Shown here one piece after another: positions 17,696 through 26,483 of a DNA stretch of 64,000 bases. The stretch is from the NCBI RefSeq assembly GCF_009708035.1, contig NZ_WMBQ01000002.1:372001-436000 (forward strand), in the 5' to 3' direction. The notes beneath the pieces are model-generated. The model ran no database searches. It was not told the DNA's origin and saw only the letters and a list, made by a program, of their open reading frames with translations. This stretch comes from Hyphomicrobium album. GTDB lineage: Bacteria; Pseudomonadota; Alphaproteobacteria; Rhizobiales; Hyphomicrobiaceae. Each line of letters starts with the position of its first letter. Positions within the stretch are counted from its first letter, which is position 1. The position numbers and the translations under genes are program-made.

Positions 17696-19507
17696 TTATC
17701 GAACACCTAATGGTGCAGTGCGGCGAAAGTCTTCGAGCGTTAAGGCCGGAAGCACGGCGCCGTCGAGGCGGCGCTCCCACCACGCGGCGCTTCCAGCAGG
17801 TGCGAAGCGATAGTCGTAAAGCTGCGCGCGTATGTACTTCGGCGGTCGCGCGCCGCCGGGCGTCTCGCGAAAGAGCGCCACGACATGCGGACTGCCTTCG
17901 AGCAGCCGCTGCATGAGCCGTTCGAGCCATCGTTGCTGTCCGGGGGCGCTATAGCCCGCAAACCAAAGCTGCCAATCGAGGCGCGGCTGGTACGGGATGT
18001 TCCACTTCGGAGCACGATCGACGGGGCCGGGAAGAAACGGCAGCACGTATTCGCGCCACGTTCGATTGTCGGCCGAACCTTCGAGGATGAGCACCGGGCG
18101 CGTCGTCGTCGTCGTCGCGAAGAGGCCGTAGGGATTGACGATGAGCAGCGGCGCCAGCGCTTCGGTCATCGCGCCGGCGAGCGGGATGTTGCGCCCGGTG
18201 AGCGAGGAGTAGACGAGGTTGACGCCGATCGGCACGACGATGACCGCCACCAGCGCCGCCAGCACCGGAGCGACGCGCCCCGGTCGCGGCGCCAGCGCGA
18301 CTATGGCTGCAGCGAAGTCGGCGCCCATGAAGCGCCGCAGCACCTGATCGTCGAGCAGGAACAGGCACAACAGGATGGTCAGGAGGTTGAACCAGTTATA
18401 GCTGCCGGTCAGCATGATCAGCACCTGGAAGCCGATCACCAGCGCAGCGGCGAGCATGCGCGGGCGGCGCGGCAGGAAGATCAGCGCCACGGCGACAAGC
18501 TCGATGACGAGTGCCGCGGCAGTGCCCGCCGACAGCAGCCAGTGCGGCAGCTGCGCCGCGTAATAGGCGAGCGGCGACGGCAGCGGCTGCGTGAAAAAGT
18601 GATAGTCGAGCGCGGTGAGCTGCTGCCACGTCGGATCGCCCGACGCGAGCTTCACGAGCCCGGCGAGGAACAGGAAGCGGAACAGCAGCAGGCGGTAGAG
18701 CCACACGACGATGCGCGAGCCGCCCGTCAGAAATATCGCGAGAAAGCCCGCCTCCACCAGCAGCATGTCCCACTGGTAGGTCATGAAAATCTGGCCGGCG
18801 TAGACGAACGACAGGTAGAGCGCGAACAACCCGACAAGCGCGACGCGCTGCAGGATGCCAAGCGTCAGCAGCCCGGCGAGCGCGACGCCCAGCCAGGCGC
18901 CGGCGATCAGCGCCGCATCACTCGCGTCGAGCCAGAAGAGCGTCGGCAGGCGCCAATAGGCGTCGGTGCCCCACCCTTGGTGCGCGGCGTCGAGGTATTC
19001 GCCCAGCGGCAGGATGCCTTGCGCGCCGACAAGGCCGCGGATCTGCGCGGCGAGCGAAAGGAACGCGGCGAGATAGACGAGCCCCAGCCCGCGCAAGAAC
19101 AGCCAGGCGACCAGGTCGTAGCGCTCGGGTTCGAGCTTTCGGCCCCAAAGAGCGTGCGTCAGCCAGGTGAGCAACCCGCGTCGCTGTGACAGGACCCGGT
19201 ACGCGAGTTCACTCGCCGGTTCAAAGCCAGGTGCATGGCGATATAGCCACCACGAGGTGCCCCGCCCCGGTGCGTAGCTTAGCAGCTTGAACGTCGCCGC
19301 GGCGCCGGAGAGCACTTCGCCGCCCGGCTCGATAAGCTGGACCGCGTGCCGGAAGGCGTCTGCGGGGATGGCCGCAAACTCGCCCGCCGCCTCCTGGTAC
19401 GAGCGGTAGACGACCGCGTCGCCCGTCAGCTGGCGCCAGTAATTCACCCACGTGCGGCAGATCCCGCAGTCGCCGTCGAAGATGAACGTCGCGCGCGCAT
19501 CCGCCAT
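17696..19507 (-). CDS. DCC-family thiol protein fused to lipase maturation factor (LMF1-like)
   Basis: 603 residues. Residues 1-125 are a DCC (DUF393) domain with the signature FDGDCGIC (10-17; CxxC at 14-17), a thioredoxin-like redox motif. The rest is a lipase-maturation-factor domain: about eight membrane helices starting near residue 130 (VAWLFLRGLGLVYLAAFLSL), the internal MTYQWDMLLVEAGFLAIFL, and a C-terminal soluble part with RPVLILEGS and PYQPRLDWQLWFAGY. LMF1 helps lipases fold in the eukaryotic ER; the bacterial role is unproven. The fusion suggests redox help with folding of exported enzymes (inference). Starts divergently from rnpB. Confidence 0.88.
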   Translation of the reverse strand: MADARATFIFDGDCGICRTWVNYWRQLTGDAVVYRSYQEAAGEFAAIPADAFRHAVQLIEPGGEVLSGAAATFKLLSYAPGRGTSWWLYRHAPGFEPASELAYRVLSQRRGLLTWLTHALWGRKLEPERYDLVAWLFLRGLGLVYLAAFLSLAAQIRGLVGAQGILPLGEYLDAAHQGWGTDAYWRLPTLFWLDASDAALIAGAWLGVALAGLLTLGILQRVALVGLFALYLSFVYAGQIFMTYQWDMLLVEAGFLAIFLTGGSRIVVWLYRLLLFRFLFLAGLVKLASGDPTWQQLTALDYHFFTQPLPSPLAYYAAQLPHWLLSAGTAAALVIELVAVALIFLPRRPRMLAAALVIGFQVLIMLTGSYNWFNLLTILLCLFLLDDQVLRRFMGADFAAAIVALAPRPGRVAPVLAALVAVIVVPIGVNLVYSSLTGRNIPLAGAMTEALAPLLIVNPYGLFATTTTTRPVLILEGSADNRTWREYVLPFLPGPVDRAPKWNIPYQPRLDWQLWFAGYSAPGQQRWLERLMQRLLEGSPHVVALFRETPGGARPPKYIRAQLYDYRFAPAGSAAWWERRLDGAVLPALTLEDFRRTAPLGVR

Positions 19508-19578
19508 GCGCGGGACTGTACAACATGCAGCACCGCGGCCGGGCCTTGACGCGACGGCCCGCGGGGGGCCTTATTCAG

Positions 19579-20029
<451 letters not shown>

Positions 20030-20216
20030 TTACTTCCGGGAATTAGCAGTTGCGCAGACGCTTCTGGACGAAGCGATCCGACATCGTCGCAATTCGGATC
20101 AGGCGCCAATCGGACCTTAATTCACGGCGCTTTATCGCTTGATTTAGCTGCGAAATTTCAATTCGGCGGTAAACAATCCCGCTTAGCCTCACAGCACGGC
20201 TGATGGAGGTCTTTCA

Positions 20217-20537
20217 ATGCGTAAACTGCTCACTGCTGTGCTGGCCGCTTCGGCTGGCGTCGCGGCTCTCGGCGCCACCGCCGGCGATGCCGACGCCCGC
20301 GCTTATCGCTGGTACCGCGACTATGCCCCGATGTATCCGCAGGTCTACTACGGCCCGCCCGTTCTCTACGTCGTGCCGCCTGCCTACGCGTACTATCCGC
20401 GTCCGGTCTATCAGGCTTGTTGCGGCTACGTGACCGGGCCCGCCGGCACCTACTACCCGCAGCCGGTCTACGTGCCGCGCCAGCGCTACGTGCAGCCGTA
20501 CTACTACGCGCCGCGCCGCCGCGGCTGCTGCTACTGA
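20217..20537 (+). CDS. Small exported Tyr/Pro-rich protein
   Basis: 106 residues. Signal peptide MRKLLTAVLAASAGVAALGA..., then a mature region dominated by Tyr, Pro, Val and Arg (RDYAPMYPQVYYGPP, YYPRPVYQACCGY) and an end RRGCCY with paired cysteines. RBS GGAGG eight bases before the ATG. Likely a secreted or surface protein; no known family beyond similar small Tyr/Pro-rich exported proteins. Its 3' end is 13 bases from that of the convergent DHFR-like gene. Confidence 0.7.
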   Translation: MRKLLTAVLAASAGVAALGATAGDADARAYRWYRDYAPMYPQVYYGPPVLYVVPPAYAYYPRPVYQACCGYVTGPAGTYYPQPVYVPRQRYVQPYYYAPRRRGCCY

Positions 20538-20550
20538 GCCGCGGTCATCG

Positions 20551-20964
20551 TCACTTCGTCTTTCCACCTGCGACGAGCCACTTCGGATCGAACCATCGAT
20601 CCGCCGGCCCGTCGTAGGGGAGACGGGTGATGTCCCAGTGGCGGATGTATTTGGCGTAGACGTCCCACACCACCGGGCCGCCGCCGATGAACACGACGCG
20701 GCCGGCAAACTTGGCCAGCGTCTCCTCCGGATCCATGTGCGAGCGCAGCTCGACGATCGTCATGTGCTGGCGCTCGTAATCGGGCACCGCGCGCGCCGTC
20801 GTCGGTCCGGCGAGCAGCACATGGCCTCGCGTCGTCCTGAAAAAATTGGCGACGTCCTCGCGAAACTCCGGCCCCTTGTTCCCCTCCCAGGGAAGGTGGC
20901 CGCCGAGGCCCAATTGGCCCGAAAGGCCGATGGCGCACATCGAGCGCACGTCAGGCATCTGCAT
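20551..20964 (-). CDS. Short dihydrofolate reductase-like protein
   Basis: 137 residues with the DHFR fold signature: MCAIGLSGQLGLGGHLPWEG (compare the first DHFR strand and ...PW), then REDVANFFRTTRGHVLLAGPTT, where Asp aligns with the substrate-binding acid of DHFR, and VVFIGGGPVVWD, the NADP-side IGGG motif. It is about 20-25 residues shorter than FolA, missing much of the part between the second helix and the IGGG strand. It may reduce folate or another pteridine, or be divergent; no thyA is adjacent. RBS weak, so the start could be six bases later (ATG 20958). Confidence 0.7.
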   Translation of the reverse strand: MQMPDVRSMCAIGLSGQLGLGGHLPWEGNKGPEFREDVANFFRTTRGHVLLAGPTTARAVPDYERQHMTIVELRSHMDPEETLAKFAGRVVFIGGGPVVWDVYAKYIRHWDITRLPYDGPADRWFDPKWLVAGGKTK

Positions 20965-21081
20965 CTTGAGAAATCCCGTCTTTTGCCGCTTGCCCGGCCA
21001 TAGGCGCAGGCGCCCGGCGACGCAAGCTGCGTCCGCCGGTCCACACCCGTCTGTGCAACCAAACGTACCCGGGAAAAACCC

Positions 21082-21097
21082 TTAACAAACCATTGAC
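21082..21097 (+). promoter_or_regulatory. CtrA-like box upstream of mraZ
   Basis: TTAA-CAAACCA-TTGAC matches the CtrA consensus TTAA-N7-TTAAC in eight of nine fixed bases, and its TTGAC half can double as a -35 hexamer (TTGACG 21093-21098). The 329-base gap between the DHFR-like gene and mraZ otherwise holds only the MraZ boxes and a GC-rich leader; no convincing -10 could be assigned. Confidence 0.45.
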
Positions 21098-21132
21098 GTC
21101 CATCTGATCCCATGCGATCCCATATTGGCCCG
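21098..21132 (-). promoter_or_regulatory. Array of MraZ-type boxes
   Basis: On the minus strand four pentamers are spaced exactly ten bases apart: CGGGC, TGGGA, TGGGA, TGGAC (plus-strand 21128-21132, 21118-21122, 21108-21112, 21098-21102). This is the TGGGN-N5 direct-repeat form recognised by MraZ. The site lies 160-195 bases upstream of mraZ, next to the CtrA-like box, so autoregulation of the dcw operon is likely. Confidence 0.65.
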
Positions 21133-21293
21133 ACCGCACCGGGCAGGGTCCCGTGGCTGGGCGCCGGTCCTGATCGAGGGCTCAGGGCCCCGAGCGACCG
21201 CCACGGCCCCCCGGCCGGTGCATCGGCAGACGAAGGCAAGGCCTTCGAACGTGCGTTGGTTTTTCGAGTGGTGCGCGAGGCCGGAACGAAGGG

Positions 21294-21803
21294 ATGGACC
21301 GCTTTGTCTCGACATTCACAAACAAGATCGACGCCAAAGGCCGGGTCTCAATCCCAGCTCCCTTCCGCGCCGTTCTCGAGCGCGACGGCTATGCCTCTGG
21401 AGGCGCTGGCGGCATCTACTGCTACCCCGCGCTCGAAGCTCCGGCTCTCGATGCTGGCGGCGAGAGACTTGCAAAGAAGATCGATGGGCTTCTCGCGGGC
21501 CTGCCGGACTATTCGGACGAGCGCGATGAGCTCTCTGTCGCCCTCTATGGCGACGTCCAGGTTCTCGCGATCGACGGCGACGGCCGCATCAGCCTTCCTG
21601 AAGGCCTTCGCGCGCACGCCGGCCTTTCGACCCAAGTCACTTTTGTGGGCCTGGGTGACAAATTTCAGATGTGGAGCCCGGAACGCTTCGCCGAGCGGCG
21701 CGAGCGGGCGCGGGAGAAAGTCCACCAGACACGTAAGCTCTTCGGCGCGGGGAACCGTCTATCCTCAGACGAGGATGACGGAAGCGAAGGAGCACGGGGA
21801 TGA
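21294..21803 (+). CDS. mraZ: Transcriptional regulator MraZ
   Basis: 169-residue dcw regulator with two SpoVT/AbrB-like halves: [22 protein letters not shown] (residues 4-25) and [22 protein letters not shown] (about 98-119). MraZ forms an oligomeric ring, binds TGGGN repeats and represses its own operon. The C-terminal ~25 residues are acidic and variable. Its stop overlaps the rsmH start by four bases (ATGA), so the two are translationally coupled. Confidence 0.95.
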   Translation: MDRFVSTFTNKIDAKGRVSIPAPFRAVLERDGYASGGAGGIYCYPALEAPALDAGGERLAKKIDGLLAGLPDYSDERDELSVALYGDVQVLAIDGDGRISLPEGLRAHAGLSTQVTFVGLGDKFQMWSPERFAERRERAREKVHQTRKLFGAGNRLSSDEDDGSEGARG

Positions 21804-22828
21804 CGGCGCGCGGCCGGCCAGGAGGCAAATTCACTGAGCCTGGCCGCGCACGCCACATCCCCGTGCTGCTTTCGGAGGTGGTTGAAGGCCTCCGGCCCGT
21901 AGACGGTGCTACCTACATCGATGGAACGTTCGGCGCCGGCGGCTACACGCGCGCCATTCTCGAAGCTGCTGATTGCAGCGTCCTCGCGCTCGACCGCGAC
22001 CCCAACGCCATTCTCGGCAGCCAATCCCTCAAGCGCGAGTTCGGTGACCGGCTGACGGTCGTCGAATCACGCTTCTCGGAACTGGACCTCGTCGCCCGCG
22101 AGCAGGACGTCAGCCCCGTCGATGGGATCGTGCTCGATATCGGCGTCTCATCGATGCAGCTCGACGTGGCGGAGCGCGGTTTCTCCTTCCAGGCCGAGGG
22201 ACCGCTCGACATGCGCATGTCGTCGTCGGGGACGTCGGCCGCCGACGTCGTCAACAAGACCGATGAGGAAGCGCTGGCCAGCATTCTCTATGTGCTCGGC
22301 GAGGAGCGCCGCTCGCGCGCCATCGCCCGCGCCATCGTGAAGCTGCGCGCGGAAGCGCCGATCACCACCACGCGGCAGCTGGCTGAGATCGTCTCGCGCG
22401 CGGTCGGCGGTCGCCGCGGCGACCCGCAGCATCCGGCGACACAGACGTTCCAGGCGCTACGCATCTACGTGAACGACGAGTTGGGCGAGCTGGCGCGCGC
22501 GCTTTCAGCTGCCGAACGCTGTCTGAAGCCGGGCGGCCGCCTGGTGGTCGTGACCTTCCATTCGCTGGAAGACCGGATCGTGAAGCGCTTTTTGCAGGAG
22601 CGATCGGGCAAGGAATCGCAGGGTTCGCGGCATCTTCCTGCGCAATCGATAAAATCCGAGCCCCCAAGTTTTGAAATTGTTAACCGGCGCCCGTTAACAC
22701 CTCAGAAAGAAGAACTCGAGGTAAACCCGCGCGCCAGATCGGCACGGCTGCGGGCGGCGGTGCGTACGCAAGCACCGGCATGGCCGCTCGACGAAGCAGA
22801 GCTCGGGGTGCCCGCGGTCGAGGACTAG
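21800..22828 (+). CDS. rsmH: 16S rRNA (cytosine(1402)-N(4))-methyltransferase
   Basis: 342-residue SAM methyltransferase for N4 of C1402 in 16S rRNA. N-terminal [16 protein letters not shown] loop [28 protein letters not shown], and the C-terminal [19 protein letters not shown] plus [11 protein letters not shown] and [10 protein letters not shown] are all typical. ATG 21800 overlaps mraZ. The last third of the gene has an unusual AT-rich patch with two GTTAAC sites (22679-22698), possibly an internal promoter for ftsL. Confidence 0.97.
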   Translation: MTARGRPGGKFTEPGRARHIPVLLSEVVEGLRPVDGATYIDGTFGAGGYTRAILEAADCSVLALDRDPNAILGSQSLKREFGDRLTVVESRFSELDLVAREQDVSPVDGIVLDIGVSSMQLDVAERGFSFQAEGPLDMRMSSSGTSAADVVNKTDEEALASILYVLGEERRSRAIARAIVKLRAEAPITTTRQLAEIVSRAVGGRRGDPQHPATQTFQALRIYVNDELGELARALSAAERCLKPGGRLVVVTFHSLEDRIVKRFLQERSGKESQGSRHLPAQSIKSEPPSFEIVNRRPLTPQKEELEVNPRARSARLRAAVRTQAPAWPLDEAELGVPAVED

Positions 22829-22851
22829 CAACGGACGCTAGAGGGGGAGCG

Positions 22852-23172
22852 ATGCGGATCATCATTCTCGGCGCACTGATGCTGACGCTGGCCAGCGCCT
22901 TCATTCTCTATTCCAGCAACTACGACACTCGGCAGCTTGAAGCGCGCGTCGAGCAGCAGGAGCGCGCCATCGAGAAGACGCGCGGCGACATCGCCGTGCT
23001 GAAGGCGGAACGCGCCCACCTCGCTCGTCCCGAGCGCATCGAGCCGCTCGCCCGCGCGCTCGGCCTCGGCCCGGCCTCCGAACAGCAGCTTGCGGCGACG
23101 CCTCAGGCGGCGCTCGACCGCGCGACGGCAACGGGCAGCGTCGCCGCTACCGGCAAGAAGAAGGGAAACTGA
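22852..23172 (+). CDS. ftsL: Cell division protein FtsL
   Basis: 106-residue single-pass divisome protein. Start ATG 22852 behind GGGGGAG; short cytoplasmic end, one membrane helix (IIILGALMLTLASAFILYSS, residues 3-22), then a coiled coil (TRQLEARVEQQERAIEKTRGDIAVLKAE) in the periplasm. FtsL pairs with FtsB and activates FtsW/FtsI. Identification rests on topology, size and place between rsmH and ftsI, since the sequence is poorly conserved. Its stop TGA abuts the GTG of ftsI. Confidence 0.88.
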   Translation: MRIIILGALMLTLASAFILYSSNYDTRQLEARVEQQERAIEKTRGDIAVLKAERAHLARPERIEPLARALGLGPASEQQLAATPQAALDRATATGSVAATGKKKGN

Positions 23173-24906
23173 GTGAGCGCGGCGCCAGCCAGCGAGCACG
23201 AGACGGACGGCGGTGGCCAGCCCGGGGCAGGTGATCCGGGCGGCGCCAACGGTCCGCTGCGTACGCTCATAGCCACGGTGGTGATGGCGCTGTTCTTCAT
23301 GGCCATCGGTGCCCAGCTCGTGCGCCTCGCCTTGGCGGGGCTCACCGACAGCTCCATTTCGCTGAGCGAGACCGTAGCGCAGAGCTACGCGCGCCCCGAC
23401 ATCGTCGATCGCAACGGGCGCCTGCTCGCCACCGACGTCGTGGCCTACTCGCTGTTCGCCGATCCGGCGCGCGTCCTCGACCGCGACGAGGTGATCGAGA
23501 AGCTCGCTGTCGTTTTCCCCGATCTCGACCGCAACGCGCTGCGCCGCGACCTCTCCGATCGGGACCGCCGCTTCGTGTGGGTTCGCCGCGGCTTGCCGCC
23601 GCGCACGGCACAAGCCGTGCACGACCTCGGGCTTCCCGGCCTCGACTTCCGCCGCGAGCTGCGTCGCGCCTATCCCGGCGGCAATCTCGCCGGCCACGTG
23701 CTCGGCTACGTCAACATCGACAACAAGGGCGTGTCGGGCATCGAGCGCTACGTCGACGACATCGTCGGCGTCGAAGCCGTGCAGAGCGCCACGCGCGCCG
23801 AACGCCCGCCCGTACGCCTGTCGCTCGACATCGGCGTCCAGCACGCGGTGGAGGCGGAGCTCGCCGACGCCGTCAAGCGCTACGAGGCGCAGGGTGCCGC
23901 CGGCATCGTGCTCGACGTCGACACCGGCGAGATCGTCGCCTCGGCGTCGCTGCCCGAGGTCGATCCGGCGCGGCCCAATATGGACAGTGCGCGCGCCGAC
24001 AAGATTTCCGGCAGCACGTTCGAGCTCGGCTCCGTGTTCAAGACGCTCACTGTGGCGATGGCCATCGACCAGGCGTTGGCAACGCCCGAGACGATCGTCG
24101 ACGTCCGCAAGGAGCTGAAATCAGGCGGCTTCACCATCAAGGATTTGCATCCGCTGCGCCGGCCGCTCACCGTGGCGGAGATATTCCTGCATTCCTCCAA
24201 CGTCGGCGCCGCCATGCTGGCGCTGCAGGCCGGACCGGACCGCTTCCAAGCGTTCCTCCGCCACATGCAGCTCACCGACGCCATCAAGACGGAGGCGGGC
24301 AACGTCTCCCCGCCGCAGCTGCCGCCGCGCTGGGGCGAGACCGAGACGATCACCGCCTCGTATGGGCATGGCATCGCCTTGGCGCCCCTGCAGTTTGCCG
24401 CCGCGGCGTCGGCCGTCGTCAACGGCGGACGCAAGGTGACGCCGACCTATATCAAGCGCCCGTTCGATTCCGGCGTCGCCGACATTCCGCTCATGAGTGC
24501 CGCGACGAGCCAGAAGATGCGCGATTTGATGCGGCGCAACGTCGCCGAGCCGGCCGGCACCGGCAAGCGCGCCGACGTGCCCGGCTACCAGGTCGGCGGT
24601 AAGACCGGTACGGCGGAAATGCCGGGTGTTGGCGGCTACCGCGAAAAGGCGGTGATCTCGTCGTTCCTCGCAGCATTTCCTATGGATAAGCCGCGCTACC
24701 TCGTGTTCGTCATGCTGTTCGAGCCGACGGCGAACAAAGAAACGGGCGGCGAAGTGCTCGCTTCGCGCAATGCCGCGCCGACTACCGCGCGCGTCATCTC
24801 GCGCATCGGGCCGCTGCTCGGGATACTGCCCACGCAGGCCGCATTGTCGGGCAACTCGGGGCTGGCGTTTGACGCTGCCTCGCCCGCAAAATATGAAGCT
24901 CGGTGA
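23173..24906 (+). CDS. ftsI: Septal peptidoglycan transpeptidase FtsI (PBP3)
   Basis: 577-residue class B penicillin-binding protein crosslinking septal wall. A cytoplasmic tail, one membrane helix (TLIATVVMALFFMAIGAQLV, about residues 35-54), a pedestal domain, and a transpeptidase domain with SVFK (catalytic Ser287), SSN (341-343) and KTGT (477-480). Start is GTG immediately after the ftsL stop, with no room for a separate RBS beyond AAGGGAAA in ftsL's end. Normal length. Confidence 0.96.
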   Translation: MSAAPASEHETDGGGQPGAGDPGGANGPLRTLIATVVMALFFMAIGAQLVRLALAGLTDSSISLSETVAQSYARPDIVDRNGRLLATDVVAYSLFADPARVLDRDEVIEKLAVVFPDLDRNALRRDLSDRDRRFVWVRRGLPPRTAQAVHDLGLPGLDFRRELRRAYPGGNLAGHVLGYVNIDNKGVSGIERYVDDIVGVEAVQSATRAERPPVRLSLDIGVQHAVEAELADAVKRYEAQGAAGIVLDVDTGEIVASASLPEVDPARPNMDSARADKISGSTFELGSVFKTLTVAMAIDQALATPETIVDVRKELKSGGFTIKDLHPLRRPLTVAEIFLHSSNVGAAMLALQAGPDRFQAFLRHMQLTDAIKTEAGNVSPPQLPPRWGETETITASYGHGIALAPLQFAAAASAVVNGGRKVTPTYIKRPFDSGVADIPLMSAATSQKMRDLMRRNVAEPAGTGKRADVPGYQVGGKTGTAEMPGVGGYREKAVISSFLAAFPMDKPRYLVFVMLFEPTANKETGGEVLASRNAAPTTARVISRIGPLLGILPTQAALSGNSGLAFDAASPAKYEAR

Positions 24907-24959
24907 GTGCCCGTCGATCGGGCCGTCGAGGCGTTGAGTTCCACACAGCACCAGTGTGA

Positions 24960-25013
24960 TGATCGCGAAATTCGTTCTACATCTGCGGCACGAGGCGACG
25001 AATTTCGCGATCA
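24960..25013. repeat. Long perfect inverted repeat between ftsI and murE
   Basis: TGATCGCGAAATTCGT (24960-24975) is the exact reverse complement of 24998-25013, with a 22-base loop. The 16-base stem ends 16 bases before the murE start and has no T-run, so it is not a standard terminator. It could be an attenuator, mRNA-processing site or operator. Confidence 0.75.
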
Positions 25014-25029
25014 GGACACTAGGAGAACC

Positions 25030-26478
25030 ATGCTTCTCTCCTCGCTCATCGGGGCCGACGCTAACGCTCCGCCGGGTGCCGGCAACGTCGAAGTCGCCGG
25101 CATCACCTCCGACAGCCGCAGCGTGCGCCCGGGCTACGTGTTTGCCGCCATCGCCGGCAGCAAAGCCGACGGCGCGCGCTTCATCGGCGACGCCGTCGCC
25201 AGGGGCGCTGTGGCGGTCCTCGCCGGGCAAGACGCGGAAGTGAGTGTCGGCGACGTGCCGGTGCTGCGTGTCGCCGAGCCGCGCCGCCTGCTCGCGCTCA
25301 TGGCCGCACGCTTCTACGGCCTGCAGCAGCCGGGTACCGTCGTCGCCGTTACCGGCACCAGCGGCAAAACGTCGGTCGCCGACTTCACGCGACAGATCTA
25401 TGCGGCGCTCGGGCACAAGAGCGCTTCGCTCGGCACCATCGGCCTGATCAAGCCGGATGCAGCCGTCTATGGCTCGCTCACCACGCCGGATCCCGTGTCG
25501 CTCCACAAGACGCTGGCCGAGCTCGCCGCCGAGGGCGTCACGCACTTGGCGTTCGAGGCGTCGTCGCACGGGCTCGATCAGCACCGCCTCGATGGCGTGG
25601 TCATCAAGGCCGCCGGCTTCACCAATCTCGGCCGCGACCACCTCGACTATCATCCGACGCTGGAAGCCTATCTTGCCGCCAAGCTGCGTCTCTTCTCCGA
25701 GCTGCTCCCCGAGGATGGAACGGCGGTGATCAATGTCGACGCCGACGGCGGCGCGCGCGCCGTCGAGGTCGCCGAGGACGCGGGCCGCCGCGTCTTCACG
25801 GTCGGCCGCTCCGGCGGGACACTGAAGCTCGAGCGGCTGGTGCGCGAAGGCTTCGCGCAGCGCATGTCCGTGGCGCACGAAGGCCGCGTGTTCGATATCC
25901 GCCTGCCGCTGCTCGGCGAGTACCAGGCGTCGAACGCACTCGTCGCCGCCGGTCTCGCCATCGCCACCGGCGAGGTCGCCGGACGGGTGCTGCCGGCTTT
26001 GCAGGGACTGAAGGGCGTCAAGGGCCGGCTGGAAATCATCGGCGAAGTGCGCGGCGGCCTGGCGGCCGTCGACTACGCCCACAAGCCCGAAGCGCTCGCC
26101 GCCATTCTCGACGCGCTACGCCCATTCGCCACCGGCAAGCTCATTTGCGTCATGGGCTGCGGCGGCGACCGCGACAAGGGCAAGCGTCCGATCATGGGCG
26201 GCATTGCCGTCGCCAAGGCCGATGTCGTCATCGTCACCGACGACAACCCGCGCACCGAGAAGCCAGCGGCGATCCGCGCCGAGATCCTCGCCGCCGCCCC
26301 CGGCGCCCGCGAGATCGGCGACCGCGCCGAGGCGATCGCCGCGGGCGTGGCCATGCTGGGCCCGGGCGATGTTCTGGTCGTCGCCGGCAAGGGCCACGAA
26401 ACCGGTCAGATCGTCGGCGACAAAGTGCTGCCCTTCTCGGACCACGACGAGGTCCGCAAAGCATTGGAGCACGGCTGA
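25030..26478 (+). CDS. murE: UDP-MurNAc-L-Ala-D-Glu:meso-DAP ligase MurE
   Basis: 482-residue ATP-dependent ligase adding meso-diaminopimelate to the peptidoglycan precursor. Start ATG 25030 behind AGGAGA (the frame is open further upstream, but through the inverted repeat). N-terminal UDP-binding SDSR motif, P-loop TGTSGKTS (108-115), and DNPR (405-408), the motif that selects meso-DAP over lysine, so the wall is DAP-type. Five bases separate it from murF. Confidence 0.97.
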   Translation: MLLSSLIGADANAPPGAGNVEVAGITSDSRSVRPGYVFAAIAGSKADGARFIGDAVARGAVAVLAGQDAEVSVGDVPVLRVAEPRRLLALMAARFYGLQQPGTVVAVTGTSGKTSVADFTRQIYAALGHKSASLGTIGLIKPDAAVYGSLTTPDPVSLHKTLAELAAEGVTHLAFEASSHGLDQHRLDGVVIKAAGFTNLGRDHLDYHPTLEAYLAAKLRLFSELLPEDGTAVINVDADGGARAVEVAEDAGRRVFTVGRSGGTLKLERLVREGFAQRMSVAHEGRVFDIRLPLLGEYQASNALVAAGLAIATGEVAGRVLPALQGLKGVKGRLEIIGEVRGGLAAVDYAHKPEALAAILDALRPFATGKLICVMGCGGDRDKGKRPIMGGIAVAKADVVIVTDDNPRTEKPAAIRAEILAAAPGAREIGDRAEAIAAGVAMLGPGDVLVVAGKGHETGQIVGDKVLPFSDHDEVRKALEHG

Positions 26479-26483
26479 CCCAA

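Noticed and set aside
22679-22698. Two GTTAAC sites in the rsmH 3' end as a CtrA box
   Set aside because: The gap between TTAA and TTAAC is ten bases, not seven; kept only as a possible internal promoter patch.
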